Of a stretch of 18,252 bases of DNA, positions 1 to 8,995 are shown piece after piece; position 1 is the stretch's first letter; every line of letters starts with the position of its first letter. The stretch is from NCBI GenBank assembly GCA_964017145.1, contig CAXHKQ010000157.1, positions 1 through 18,252 of the forward strand, given 5' to 3'. The translations under genes and the position numbers were made by a program. Under the pieces are notes generated by a model, which was not told the DNA's origin, did no database searches, and was given only the letters and a program-made list of their open reading frames with translations. The stretch comes from Agrocybe praecox (lineage: Eukaryota; Basidiomycota; Agaricomycetes; Agaricales; Agrocybaceae).

Positions 1-2440
1 GTCGGCAGTCAATTTGGCACCGACCAACGTCGTCGTCGCATGTTCGTCCTGTGCTACTGCTGCTGGGGCCGTTTATGCCTTGGTGTGTTTCACGTTTGTG
101 TCTATGACGGAATCGCCGCAATTGGCCAAATTCGGCGCAGTGCGTTGTCCGAATGCAAAATCCAATTCCAACATACGCGGCGATGTGGTCGACTCAAATC
201 GAATTACAGACGCCGACAAACGCCGCCAGTTCGGCAGAGCTCTCTCGGAATCAATAAACGCATTCGAGCCGCGACGCAGAGTCGTGTCGCCCAAAACGGG
301 ACACCGTGAGCTAGTGTCATCGCCGATGGTCCGATAAAGGAGTTCTCAATAGGGGTACTCGACTTTGTACAGCGTATGGTAAGGTGTACCAAGTTTTGAC
401 AACAAATTCTACGAGCTTCCATGTCTGTAATTTTCAAACAATTTCGAAATCATCGCTGTATCAGGTAATATGCTTGAAGCTATTCTCGGAAAACCCGAGA
501 GTATGTTCTTCATTTCCAGTCGATTGAGTCCAAATTATATAATTTTGCGTCGACAAATAAAAATTAGTTTCTTTTATGCTCATTCAATCGAACAAAGCCG
601 TTAGAATCCAAGAAATGTCATCATGGCCTCTATCATCATGTATCGCGTGTATATAGATTACGATAACTATTTTTTATATTAAAAATGGATAAATCACAAT
701 TTATGTCTCTCTTAGGTCTTTTCCATACAATATGTGTTGTACTGTGTTCTATAGAGTGAATAAACTTACTTTCATGATATTGTTTCCAACATGAAGAGGC
801 CATGCAAAACTTACCCCCCATGTATTTGTTAATGATTTCCCTTAATTTTTCCGATGTCAATGTAAACGGTGAAAACCAGATTAGGGAATGCAGGTAAATT
901 TCGCTTCGAAGCCTATCATCCGATTTATTTTTAAACATCTGTCGTTGGTGATTCCAAACGCATTCATGGTAGATGATTTTTCATAGCTAATACACTAAAA
1001 CACATATAAAGCTATAGCTTTTATAGTACCGGAACGGAATATATTTTGATATGCGACGTTCTTTGAAATACACACAATTTTCAAAATTCAGACGAATATC
1101 ATTATTTTAAAGGCTAAAAATGCTCGTATGTATCAAATACATAATTAAACTTCGATTCGAGTAATTTTGATTCGAAATTTGAACCGACAAAAATCGATTC
1201 ATTTTTCGAAATACGCAAAAAGTCACATTTATGCAAATATTCTAACATAAATTGGTAATCTCACCTGAAGCATAGTTTTAGCGATTATTTGCCGAAAATG
1301 CTATTAGTCAAATCTAGCGTTCCTAACTAAAAACCCTCGTATGCTCGATCACAACAAATTGCGCAATTTTCTCGTCGTCAGTGGGCGAGAAAGTCTCGCG
1401 TCTGGCTGTCGTGTCGCCTCTGCGCTCTGCGTCGTCCGAACACGAAAAAAACCGGGTCTGTCCAAATATGAGCACAACGAAAAGTGCGATGAGACAAGCG
1501 AGCCGGGGCACGTCACGACTTGTGCATGCGAATTGTGTGCGATGCGATGCGATATCATATACCTTTGCGCGTCGCTCCTCCAATTCGCGAACTCACGTCG
1601 CGTGATTTGTGCGCCGAGCTGCACAAAACCTGTCCCGAGAACACACGTCGACTGCTCTGGCAATGGCCAAATTTGTCGCAGTGCAGTCGTCGTTGCAAAA
1701 TGCGATTTTTCGTTCGTTCGTTCGTTCGACGACGATATGATGCATATGCATGCAAATATACACGGCATCAGCATGCAGCGCAGATTTACAATAAAATCAC
1801 AACGTCGGCCGGCAACCGACGAGTTGATGTGACTAGCGGAGTGTGTTGATGGGAATCTAGGCGAGTAGACAATCGTCGGTTGCGATTCAACGGTGTGCTG
1901 GCTGACCTAATTGCAAGCGAACGCGTCATCATCGCCATATACGAGCAACGAAATGAATGAAATCTGCTGTGTTTACGCCATTTGTGCACGTTTGTGGTGG
2001 TCGTGGCATGCAAAACAGACGTAGTTTGCTCAGACGAGATACGAGGTTTGATGGTAGGAATGGCGATGGTTGATGTCAAGAGTAGCTCGTTTTTTACTGG
2101 CGTACAATTGTTTTCTATCGTTGTTGAATCGCCGCTGATTTTCAAAAATCATACGCAAATAAGAACAAACATATTATTCACTAGCGATTAAACGGAAAGC
2201 TCAAGCTATATTTGAGCATAACATTTCATCGAGAATTACATTGATATAAATGTTGTTACCTATTATATGTACATACTGAACAATATTCAATAAAGCCTCT
2301 TCTCTATATCTCCCAATTTATATCAATTTCGCATAATGCTCGTGGAAAAACAAATAAGATACCAATTTGTCAGCTGCCTGTACACAATTCCAGTCGACAT
2401 TTGTTCATGGGAAGTTGATATAAATCGTGCGATATTTGAA
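1..2440. other. Gene-poor stretch, no supported gene
   Basis: No reading frame here shows a recognisable domain or splice structure. Two blocks (about 1-330 and 1340-1960) are richer in GC and CpG than the AT-rich DNA between them, and several overlapping frames stay open there on both strands, as expected from composition. They could be promoter-proximal DNA or a non-coding exon of a neighbouring gene, but nothing seen proves it. A TTCG tetranucleotide run lies at 1710-1728. The stretch 330-1330 is AT-rich and featureless to my eye. Confidence 0.5.
1710..1728. repeat. TTCG/CGTT microsatellite
   Basis: A short pure tetranucleotide run of about four and a half units, inside the GC-richer block at 1340-1960. 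Confidence 0.85.
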
Positions 2441-2668
2441 TATTGATCATCTTGTTCAGAATACTTACCACGGGAGGTCACGCACGTATCGTTACGGATT
2501 ACGATGAGCGTCTAGTTGGTGATTCTAGGAGCAAAATAAAGATATCCATCTAAAAGGACTCTTACCAATGCTCCCTGTGGCCAATAATATTCGAAGATTT
2601 AGATCTTGTATGGGAGTTTTCAAATACGCCAAGTTTTCAGAGACGGCTCACACGTCATACAACTTCTA

Positions 2669-2695
2669 CAGGGTGACCAGAAATAACCCGGACAA
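2669..2695 (+). repeat. Left terminal inverted repeat of the mariner-like element
   Basis: 27 bp, perfect reverse complement of 3749-3775, starting CAGGGTG directly after a TA dinucleotide. Confidence 0.92.
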
Positions 2696-2769
2696 ACGTT
2701 TTGTAGTGTAGTTCCTTCAATTGAACGAATAATAACAACATCTAAAATGAAAAACTTCAATTCAACCTT

Positions 2770-3623
2770 TGGCTTTTCGAAAATCTAGTCGGTTTCGTAG
2801 TGGCGTCCTTGAGTGGCGATGTAGAGCCCTAAACGCTCCGCGAAAATTTATGCGAAATGCCGCTCCTTTTTTTGCCATAAACGTCCCCTCCTGTCGCAAC
2901 GATTGCATCAAGGCATCCAACATTTTGTGTGTCTTTGAACACGTCCTTGACCGTCAAATTGACCACACACTGCAATCTATCGGATTAAAATCAGCCGAGT
3001 AGGGCGTCATTCTGCAGAAGATATAAAATCACCTATTTATCACGCCATTTACAATTTCGCCTAGTGGGCCGGCGCTGAGTCCTGTTGGAATGTCTAAAGT
3101 GCGTCGCAAAAGTGCTGATGGGCCCACGGAAGCATAATGCCCTGAAGAAGGTCTGGTCGATTCTTCTTGGTTGAATTTAAGACCCTTTTCCACGAAAACA
3201 AGGCATATTTGACATTGCCGCCAATTCCAGCCCTAACTGTGACGGACTGGGGGTTTTGACGATTTTTATAGATTGCATAGTTGCTGGGACGTCCTGTGTA
3301 CATGTTTCCGTCGTTTTTATGATTGTTTCCTTGTTCAACATTGAGGATTTTTTCGTCTTTGAATGAAATACACAAAAATTTCCGAGCAGCGGCACAGACA
3401 TTTAATTTTTATTCCTTTAAGGCCTCACTCGCTTGTTTTCAAAAGAAAGGTGCTGAACTTTTTGTGGCTTGTATGCCTTGATTATATGTTCACAAATTTC
3501 GCTTTTCCGTCTCGATTCTCGATTCCTTCCGATCTCACGAGCGATCTCCAATTTTCGTTTTTTACACTGAAATACACTAAAACAGATCCATTTTAGCACT
3601 TCATTTTTTCGCCATCGTACCAA
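2770..3623 (-). pseudogene. Mariner-like transposase relic (frameshifts and stops)
   Basis: Read on the minus strand, the N-terminal part (3623-3420) contains a helix-turn-helix-like stretch ending KAYKPQKVQHLSFENKRVR, as in mariner-family DNA-binding regions. The next open piece (3375-3094) starts with FKDEKILNVEQ; its Asp at 3355-3357 aligns with the first catalytic Asp. The TFQQDSAPAH block (3090-3061) gives the second catalytic Asp at 3079-3081, 92 codons after the first, the usual mariner spacing. In another frame SADFNPIDCSVWS supplies the third (Asp at 2990-2992). The second-to-third distance is only 89 nt, so a small deletion as well as frameshifts has occurred. Stops interrupt every path (for example TAG at 3096-3094 and again just after SAPAH). 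The copy cannot make a functional enzyme. Confidence 0.85.
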
Positions 3624-3748
3624 ACTATGAAGGACCGCTTCTAACGGGGTTTTGAGAAAATGTCAGATACATATATTCTTAGAGAACACAACAAACGCAA
3701 AAAAAATGTGCTGCGATAAGTAACCACGATGGCAGCCTGTCCCAAATG

Positions 3749-3775
3749 TTGTCCGGGTTATTTCTGGTCACCCTG
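3749..3775 (-). repeat. Right terminal inverted repeat of the mariner-like element
   Basis: 27 bp, perfect reverse complement of 2669-2695, ending CACCCTG directly before a TA dinucleotide. Confidence 0.92.
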
Positions 3776-4134
3776 TACATTGCCCAACTATCTACAATTC
3801 TGCATCAACAGATTTTCGGAAAGTGACAATCGTCAATAATCCAAACAAACTTCCATACAAGAACTCAATCTTCAACTGCTCATATCTTTGGCGACAGGGC
3901 GCATTGGCAAGAGACCTTTTAGACGGGTATCTTCATTCTTCCCCTAGAATCACCACTTAGACGCTCAACGTGATCCGTAACGACACGTGCGTGACCTCCC
4001 ATTGTAAATAACAAAATTCATATCAATGATATCCTCGAATAAATTGTAAGCTGAAATGTATCTAGCTTCTAGTTTTAAAACGTAACGTACCGCTTGACAA
4101 CATGGTGGGCAAACGTAGCTACTTGGAGGGCCCG

Positions 4135-4155
4135 CTTGACAACACCGTTGTCAAG
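4135..4155. repeat. Short perfect hairpin, CTTGACAAC / GTTGTCAAG
   Basis: A 9-bp perfect stem (4135-4143 with 4147-4155) around a 3-nt loop. The same word occurs upstream as CCGCTTGACAAC at 4090-4101, and inverted at 7753-7764, on the far side of the retrotransposon. It lies outside the predicted 5' end of the retrotransposon, so it probably belongs to older DNA at the insertion site. Confidence 0.7.
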
Positions 4156-4220
4156 AACTTTGCACTCGAGGACGCATCAGATTGTCGGAGCATATGATAA
4201 AAATAATTCGATGAGGTTGT

Positions 4221-4356
4221 GGGGTTACACTAAGTAGGGTAGGTTCTGACCGTTCTAGAAATAGTTCCAGGATTGCAACTACGATAGGTAACCCAAGTGT
4301 ACGTCTGGCCTCCTCGTGGCAACCCCTGGTAACAGGATACTCCTGGCCAACAGACG
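4221..4356 (+). ncRNA. HDV-like self-cleaving ribozyme at the retrotransposon 5' end
   Basis: The nested double pseudoknot can be drawn completely. P1 is 4221-4226 with 4321-4326 (GGGGTT/AACCCC, 6 bp). P2 is 4302-4307 with 4351-4356 (CGTCTG/CAGACG). P3 is 4308-4310 with 4318-4320 (GCC/GGC). L3 is TCCTCGT (4311-4317), nearly the HDV loop. P1.1 pairs CC 4312-4313 with GG 4328-4329, followed by TAAC. P4 is 4333-4337 with 4341-4345 (CAGGA/TCCTG). J4/2 reads G-CCAA (4346-4350), placing the catalytic cytosine at 4347. The 75-nt J1/2 has its own stem (4227-4231 with 4296-4300; 4237-4240 with 4291-4294). Family knowledge: R2 and RTE elements use such ribozymes to free their RNA 5' end from a cotranscript. 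Cleavage would fall just before G4221. P1 is one pair shorter than the usual seven. Confidence 0.8.
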
Positions 4357-4521
4357 ACGCGAACATGGGCTGACAAGCCCTAAAACTGTCTCGGCGTGCC
4401 TGGGCCAGTTACCCAAATCGCTTAAATCGCACCAACTACGCCAGCAACAGGCGCAAGGAGCCTCGGATGTCCGAATGTGGTCAGGGGGAACCACAGTTCG
4501 GTAAATAGCCCCCACACGCTG

Positions 4522-7479
4522 ATGACAATACGCAAATGTACCCGGATACGATTTGGTACCATCAATGTCTGTACTATGCGAGAAGATGCGAGGTTGGAGC
4601 AAGTGTGCAGGGAATTCCGGAGGTATAACTTCGGCTTTCTCGGGCTGAGCGAGGTGAGGCGAACGGGACATGGTGAGAGTCGCACAACATCTGGCGAATA
4701 CCTGCTGCACTCCGGAATGGAGTCCAAGCATCACAGAGGTGTTGGGATCCTCCTCACCGAAAACAGCAGAAGGTGCCTACTCGACTGGAAGCCAGTAAAC
4801 GAACGCATCATCGTCGCACGTTTCAACGCGTATCCCAAGACCGTGACGGTGATTCAAGTGTACGCGCCCACCAACGACCCTGCGAACGTAGACGCCGCGG
4901 AGGAGTTCTACGACAGGCTGTCAGCGACACTAGAAGACGTCCCGAGGGCGGACATTCGGATTATCATGGGAGACTTCAACGCAAAGGTCGGAGCGGACAA
5001 CACCGGGTGGAAAATGGTTATGGGAAGACACGGACTGGGTCAAATGAACGAGAACGGGCGTAAGCTAGTGGAACTGTGTGCCAAGCACGATTTAATCGTA
5101 GGCGGTACACTGTTTCCACATAAGGAGTTCCACAAGTATACGTGGACCAGAAGACCATCGCGCTCCGAGCCAACCCAAACACTCGTCCAAAACCAGATCG
5201 ACCACATACTCGTGAGCCGCCGATGGAGTACATCACTCGAGGACGTTCGGAACAGGAGAGGAGTAGACGTCGCAAGCGACCACGAACTACTAGAAGGATG
5301 GATGCGTTTGAAGATGTACCGTGGGATAAGAAGTACCGCGGCAAGAAGTGCCAAGAGACACGACATCGAACGTCTGAAAGTTGCTGAGATCGCGGACCGC
5401 TTCAAGGAGAGGATGCACGAAAAACTCTGTGTCATAGACCAGAGGGCTAGTGTGGAGGAGAAGTGGAATGAAATACGTACCGCGATGGACAGCACTGGCA
5501 CTGAGATTTTGGGTACCAAATCGAGAGAGAGGAAGGAGTGGATTACCGATCGAACATGGTCACTGATCGAGGACCGTCGGACGCTGAAACGGCTGGAGCA
5601 TGGAGCAACAGACGAACAGCAGCGACATGCGGCAAGGGAGGCGTATAGGGCAAAGAACCGCGAAGTCTCTAGCAGTGCTAGATGTGACAAGCGCAGGTGG
5701 TTTAGCAAGCTGGCAGAAGATGCCCAACGAGCTGCCGACATGCGTAACATGCGCGACACATACCGCATTGCCAAGAAGCTTTGTGACACGGGCACACGGA
5801 GCAGTCACGCAGTAAGGGCTGCTGATGGTAGACTGCTGTTACACGTAGAGGAGCAGGTGGAGAGGTGGTCTGAGCATTTCGAAGGGGTGCTCAACCAACC
5901 CCCGCCGAGCCTGCCGCGCAGCCCCTCCGGAATACCACCCCGCCGGACGTTCAATACCAACGCGCCAACCAGACGAGAAATCGCAGATGCAATCAAACGA
6001 CTCAAAAACCACAAGGCACCCGGATTGGACAACATCGCATCCGAACTGCTCAAAGTCGATATTCACGGCATCACGTCGATGCTGCACCCGATCATCCGGC
6101 ATGCATGGGAAACGGAATCCATCCCGACCGAATGGAAGAATGGGAAGATAATAAAACTCCCCAAAAAAGGCAACCTCTCACACTGCTCCAACTGGCGAGG
6201 AATAACACTGCAAAACACGATAAACAAGATACTGTCATCCATCTTGCACGAACGTCTTAGCAGTGTCCTGGATCCGACGCTCCGAAGAGAGCAGGCAGGC
6301 TTCCGCCCTGGCAGATCGTGCACAGACCACGTCAACACGCTCCGAATCATCGTGGAGCAGTCGAATGAATGGCAGGCACCCATATTCCTGCTGTTCGTAG
6401 ACTTCGAGCGGGCTTTTGACAGCCTGGATCGAAACGCGATGTGGGACGTCCTGTCAGGCCTAGGAATCCCGGACAAGCTGCTGCACATCATCCAGTCGAT
6501 GTATAGAGATGCGAAGTGCAGCGTGTTTCACCACGGGCAACTTGGACGAGAGTTCAATGTTGGGTCGGGTGTAAAGCAGGGCTGCATCCTCTCCCCCCTC
6601 CTATTCCTGCTCGTTCTAGACTGGGTCATGACCAAGGTCAATTCCTCCCCCAGAGGTATTGTCTGGCAACACCTGCGCATGACCCGACTCGAAGACCTTG
6701 ACTACGCCGACGACATATGTCTGATGTCACATTCCAGACAAAAGATAGGGGAGAAGTTGGACCGGCTTGTGTATTATGGGAAGCAGGTCGGCCTCAAGAT
6801 CAACGTAGCAAAGACCAAGCTTTTGCGGTTGAATACAGGACCCAACGATACCCCACTTGTCATCGAAGGCGAGTCCATAGACGAAGTAGAGAGCTTCTGC
6901 TACTTGGGATGCATGATTGCAAAGGATGGGGGCGCCAGCATGTGTGCAGAGAACCGGATAAAGAAGGCACGTCAAGCTTATGGAATGCTGAACGGACTGT
7001 GGAGATCATCCCACCTGACGAGGAACCTGAAGTTGCGCTTCTTCCGGTCCAACGTCCTGTCCGTCCTACTCTACGGCAGCGAAACTTGGAAGTCAACAGA
7101 GTCGCTGACGCAAAAACTGCAGGTATTTGTCAATAAATGCCTCAGGCGTATCTTGCGAATTCGCTGGCCAAGTAGGATCAGTAATGACGAGCTGTGGCGC
7201 ATCGCCGACATGGAACGGGTTGGAGTGACGATCTTCCGGAGAAAATGGGTGTGGATCGGCCATACCTTACGGAGACGCAATGACATCGCGGCAGAAGCCC
7301 TGGACTGGAACCCGCCACCGGGCATTCGAAAGGTTGGTGGACCGAGAGACACCTGGAGGAGGTCGATAGAGGCAGAAGTAGCGGCAGACAACAAGACCTG
7401 GCTGCAAGTGAAGAAGCTGGCCCGAGACCGAGCGAAGTTCCGATCGTTTGTTGCTGCACTATGTGCCAAAATGGCATGA
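4522..7479 (+). CDS. Retrotransposon polyprotein: APE-type endonuclease plus reverse transcriptase
   Basis: A 985-residue uninterrupted frame. The N-terminal endonuclease/exonuclease/phosphatase fold has FGTIN (Asn15), LSEVR (Glu44), MGDFN (Asp151, Asn153), IDHILVS and the terminal SDH (Ser252-Asp253-His254), so its catalytic residues look complete. The RT begins near residue 499 with PGLDNI and shows GFRPGRS, motif A FVDFERAFD (Asp627), VKQGCILSP and the catalytic YADD (728-731). The C-terminal region carries WIGHTLRRR and GGPRDTWRRS, as in RTE-like elements. The enzyme nicks target DNA and primes reverse transcription there. The frame stays open upstream to a stop at 4423-4425; a GTG at 4477 precedes the first ATG, at 4522, which I chose for a eukaryote. 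Its start context is weak (C at -3). Confidence 0.94.
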   Translation: MTIRKCTRIRFGTINVCTMREDARLEQVCREFRRYNFGFLGLSEVRRTGHGESRTTSGEYLLHSGMESKHHRGVGILLTENSRRCLLDWKPVNERIIVARFNAYPKTVTVIQVYAPTNDPANVDAAEEFYDRLSATLEDVPRADIRIIMGDFNAKVGADNTGWKMVMGRHGLGQMNENGRKLVELCAKHDLIVGGTLFPHKEFHKYTWTRRPSRSEPTQTLVQNQIDHILVSRRWSTSLEDVRNRRGVDVASDHELLEGWMRLKMYRGIRSTAARSAKRHDIERLKVAEIADRFKERMHEKLCVIDQRASVEEKWNEIRTAMDSTGTEILGTKSRERKEWITDRTWSLIEDRRTLKRLEHGATDEQQRHAAREAYRAKNREVSSSARCDKRRWFSKLAEDAQRAADMRNMRDTYRIAKKLCDTGTRSSHAVRAADGRLLLHVEEQVERWSEHFEGVLNQPPPSLPRSPSGIPPRRTFNTNAPTRREIADAIKRLKNHKAPGLDNIASELLKVDIHGITSMLHPIIRHAWETESIPTEWKNGKIIKLPKKGNLSHCSNWRGITLQNTINKILSSILHERLSSVLDPTLRREQAGFRPGRSCTDHVNTLRIIVEQSNEWQAPIFLLFVDFERAFDSLDRNAMWDVLSGLGIPDKLLHIIQSMYRDAKCSVFHHGQLGREFNVGSGVKQGCILSPLLFLLVLDWVMTKVNSSPRGIVWQHLRMTRLEDLDYADDICLMSHSRQKIGEKLDRLVYYGKQVGLKINVAKTKLLRLNTGPNDTPLVIEGESIDEVESFCYLGCMIAKDGGASMCAENRIKKARQAYGMLNGLWRSSHLTRNLKLRFFRSNVLSVLLYGSETWKSTESLTQKLQVFVNKCLRRILRIRWPSRISNDELWRIADMERVGVTIFRRKWVWIGHTLRRRNDIAAEALDWNPPPGIRKVGGPRDTWRRSIEAEVAADNKTWLQVKKLARDRAKFRSFVAALCAKMA

Positions 7480-8925
7480 GTGGCTGAGTAGTAACAGTAT
7501 ACTATGAAAAAAGGAAAACATATGCGGGCCCAGGCGAGAAAACAGCGAAAATGATGCTGGGGTTCTACGTGTTAAGTAGACCGTTTACTAGCTTCCTATT
7601 TGCTTTGCCACACCTGTATGTATCGTATCAAGATAACAATTCTTCTGTCACTTCCTTTATAGTTAACATAACAGAATCGGACAACAATAGACAAAATGAA
7701 AATTCTAGAAAAATATCGCTTATATATGATTTTTAACAGGCTATAATGAACTTTGTCAAGCGGTCTCGATCTTATACAAAGCCTCATATTCAGCCTTTTG
7801 CACCCGGTACTTCACAGCGCTAGTCCACAAACACCTTACACTCTCCGTATCGTGCGAGCACGACACACGTCTAGCGCAAATACAAACATGATGACATCAG
7901 ACATAACAACTCTCGCACAAATCACCATGACCGCAACCCAAAGTCAATTACATTTATGCTTCTGCCTGCGCATGTCGTTTCGTCGTTTTGCTGCTGCTGC
8001 TGCATTGTGTTTGCTCGCCGTCCGCACGCGCGAGTCCGCATCGTGCGCGCGCATCGTCTTGTGCCATAAATTTTCGGCGACAGCGACAGCGGTGTGGGAT
8101 CACGTTTTTCGATATTCCGTCGTCCGTCGACCATATGGTCGATGCCTGTTTTCGATCAAAATACATGCGTGGCTCGCGTGCACTCGCGAGTTGAGTGCGC
8201 CAACGGGTTTAATTGAATTTGGGTTAAAAGTCGCCGCGACGATGTTCGTGTCGTGTTTGCTCGAACAACGCATAAGCGGCGGCCTTTTACAGTGGGTGGT
8301 TGTGTGTGTGCACTGTGCAAGATAGAGTTGATTTATCTGGCACGATACAAATGTGTATATTGATTACCGATACATTTAATTGTCGTTAATCGCTTAGAGT
8401 TTGTTGGCTGTCGGAGCAACACAAAAAAGTCCGAAGGCTCTCTTCGTTGCTCGTAAATGGTTAATGATCACGTTCTAGCTCACGACACGAGCCCAGACCA
8501 CACTTTGAAAAAAAATATATAATCGCCTCCGTGCGCGCATCGTGGGCGTCACCTTAAAGACGGCACGAAACGCTGCCATGCGAAGCCGCAGCCGCCGCAG
8601 CCAGACATTGTCGGAGGTGCGATATATGAATTTTTTCCACTTTACTCCAGCCATCGCTTCCAACTTCCAACCGAACTGACGCACACCACACACATGATAA
8701 TTATATTCAAAACGGAACGAGCGTGCAGACTTGTTCATAATACTTGTTCCTAGTGGTTTAGCTTGTTTGGTTCGTTCAAATCAGTATTTCTATAATGATA
8801 TACTCTTTACACCTAAAACTTCTTTAACTCGGTCTTCTAGAACACATTTTTCAGAACACGGTCTTTAAAAACTCCACGAAACCTTGTATAATTTAGAACA
8901 AGATATTTTTCATAGTTGTTTGTCA
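7480..8925. other. Retrotransposon 3' tail and gene-free DNA
   Basis: The first 80 bases after the retrotransposon stop codon are presumably its 3' untranslated region. From 7559 a block resembles the element's own 5' end (see findings). Between 7780 and 8310 the DNA is richer in CpG and several frames stay open on both strands, but none shows a domain, and the longest lacks an ATG at its start. A GCT/CTG run lies at 7990-8003. I see no gene here. Confidence 0.5.
7990..8003. repeat. (GCT)n trinucleotide run
   Basis: Four and a half pure trinucleotide units within the CpG-richer block. A similar run is at 10263-10276. Confidence 0.8.
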
Positions 8926-8930
8926 ATTTT

Positions 8931-8995
8931 GTCAGAGTGGTGCAGGTGATAGAGTGCTTGCCTCTCGAGCAGGAGGTTAGCCGGGAATGAGTACA
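8931..8995 (+). repeat. tRNA-derived SINE-like fragment
   Basis: TGGTGCAGGTG (8938-8948) fits the RNA polymerase III box A, and is followed by a tRNA-like anticodon arm: stem CTTGC/GCAGG (8957-8961 with 8969-8973) around the seven-base loop CTCTCGA. The T arm and box B (GGTTCGANTCC) are not recognisable and no acceptor stem closes, so it is not a working tRNA gene. A decayed tRNA-derived SINE head is the best explanation. No poly(A) tail or target duplication was found. Confidence 0.5.

Larger units (their letters stand above)
2669..3775 (-). mobile_element. Mariner-like (Tc1/mariner superfamily) DNA transposon, inactive copy
   Basis: A 1107-bp element bounded by perfect 27-bp terminal inverted repeats (2669-2695 and 3749-3775), beginning CAGGGTGACCAG. 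It is flanked on both sides by the dinucleotide TA (2667-2668 and 3776-3777), the duplicated target expected for Tc1/mariner insertion. The interior carries a decayed transposase on the minus strand with recognisable DEK, QQD and NPxD motifs. The length is close to a complete mariner. Because the termini are perfect while the gene is broken, the copy could only have moved if transposase was supplied from elsewhere. It sits inside an older inverted-repeat element. Confidence 0.9.
2445..4030. mobile_element. Foldback-type element with long inverted arms, split by a mariner insertion
   Basis: The sequence on either side of the mariner-like element forms a long imperfect inverted repeat. The left arm, 2472 to about 2610, matches the reverse complement of about 3850-4000, including the shared blocks GGGAGGTCACGCACG, CGTTACGGAT and GGTGATTCTAGG. 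Similarity weakens towards the centre and outwards to about 2445 and 4030, so the outer ends are approximate. With the insertion at 2669-3775 removed, the arms face each other directly with little or no spacer, as in foldback elements or long-TIR MITEs. No protein is encoded by the arms. I could not identify a target-site duplication. Confidence 0.75.
4221..7558 (+). mobile_element. RTE-like non-LTR retrotransposon, apparently full length
   Basis: The unit has a 5' untranslated region that folds as an HDV-like ribozyme (4221-4356), then one long intact endonuclease-RT frame (4522-7479) and a short 3' tail. The order APE endonuclease then RT in one protein, without a long preceding ORF1, and the C-terminal block VGGPRDTWRRSIEAE, resemble RTE-type elements. 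The clade assignment is provisional. The 5' boundary follows from the ribozyme cleavage site; the 3' boundary is a guess. I see no poly(A) tail and no clear target-site duplication. An intact frame of nearly 1000 codons implies a recent insertion. Confidence 0.85.

Noticed and set aside
14..337. 107-codon plus-strand frame at the window start
   Set aside because: It begins with TTG rather than ATG and has no recognisable domain; it could be part of an exon from outside the window but cannot be supported.
1341..1832. 163-codon plus-strand frame
   Set aside because: Three other overlapping frames are open across the same GC-richer block, no domain or signal is visible, and no splice context supports it.
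4316..4504. Small ORF1 upstream of the retrotransposon protein
   Set aside because: The 62-codon frame begins with GTG, has no early ATG and overlaps the ribozyme; no ORF1-type motif is present.
4477..4521. Earlier GTG start for the retrotransposon protein
   Set aside because: GTG is not a normal eukaryotic start; the first ATG in frame is at 4522, still before the conserved endonuclease motifs.
5040..5795. 251-codon minus-strand frame
   Set aside because: Antisense shadow of the retrotransposon protein.
7753..8325. 190-codon plus-strand frame
   Set aside because: It starts at TTG, overlaps other open frames in a CpG-rich block and has no recognisable domain.
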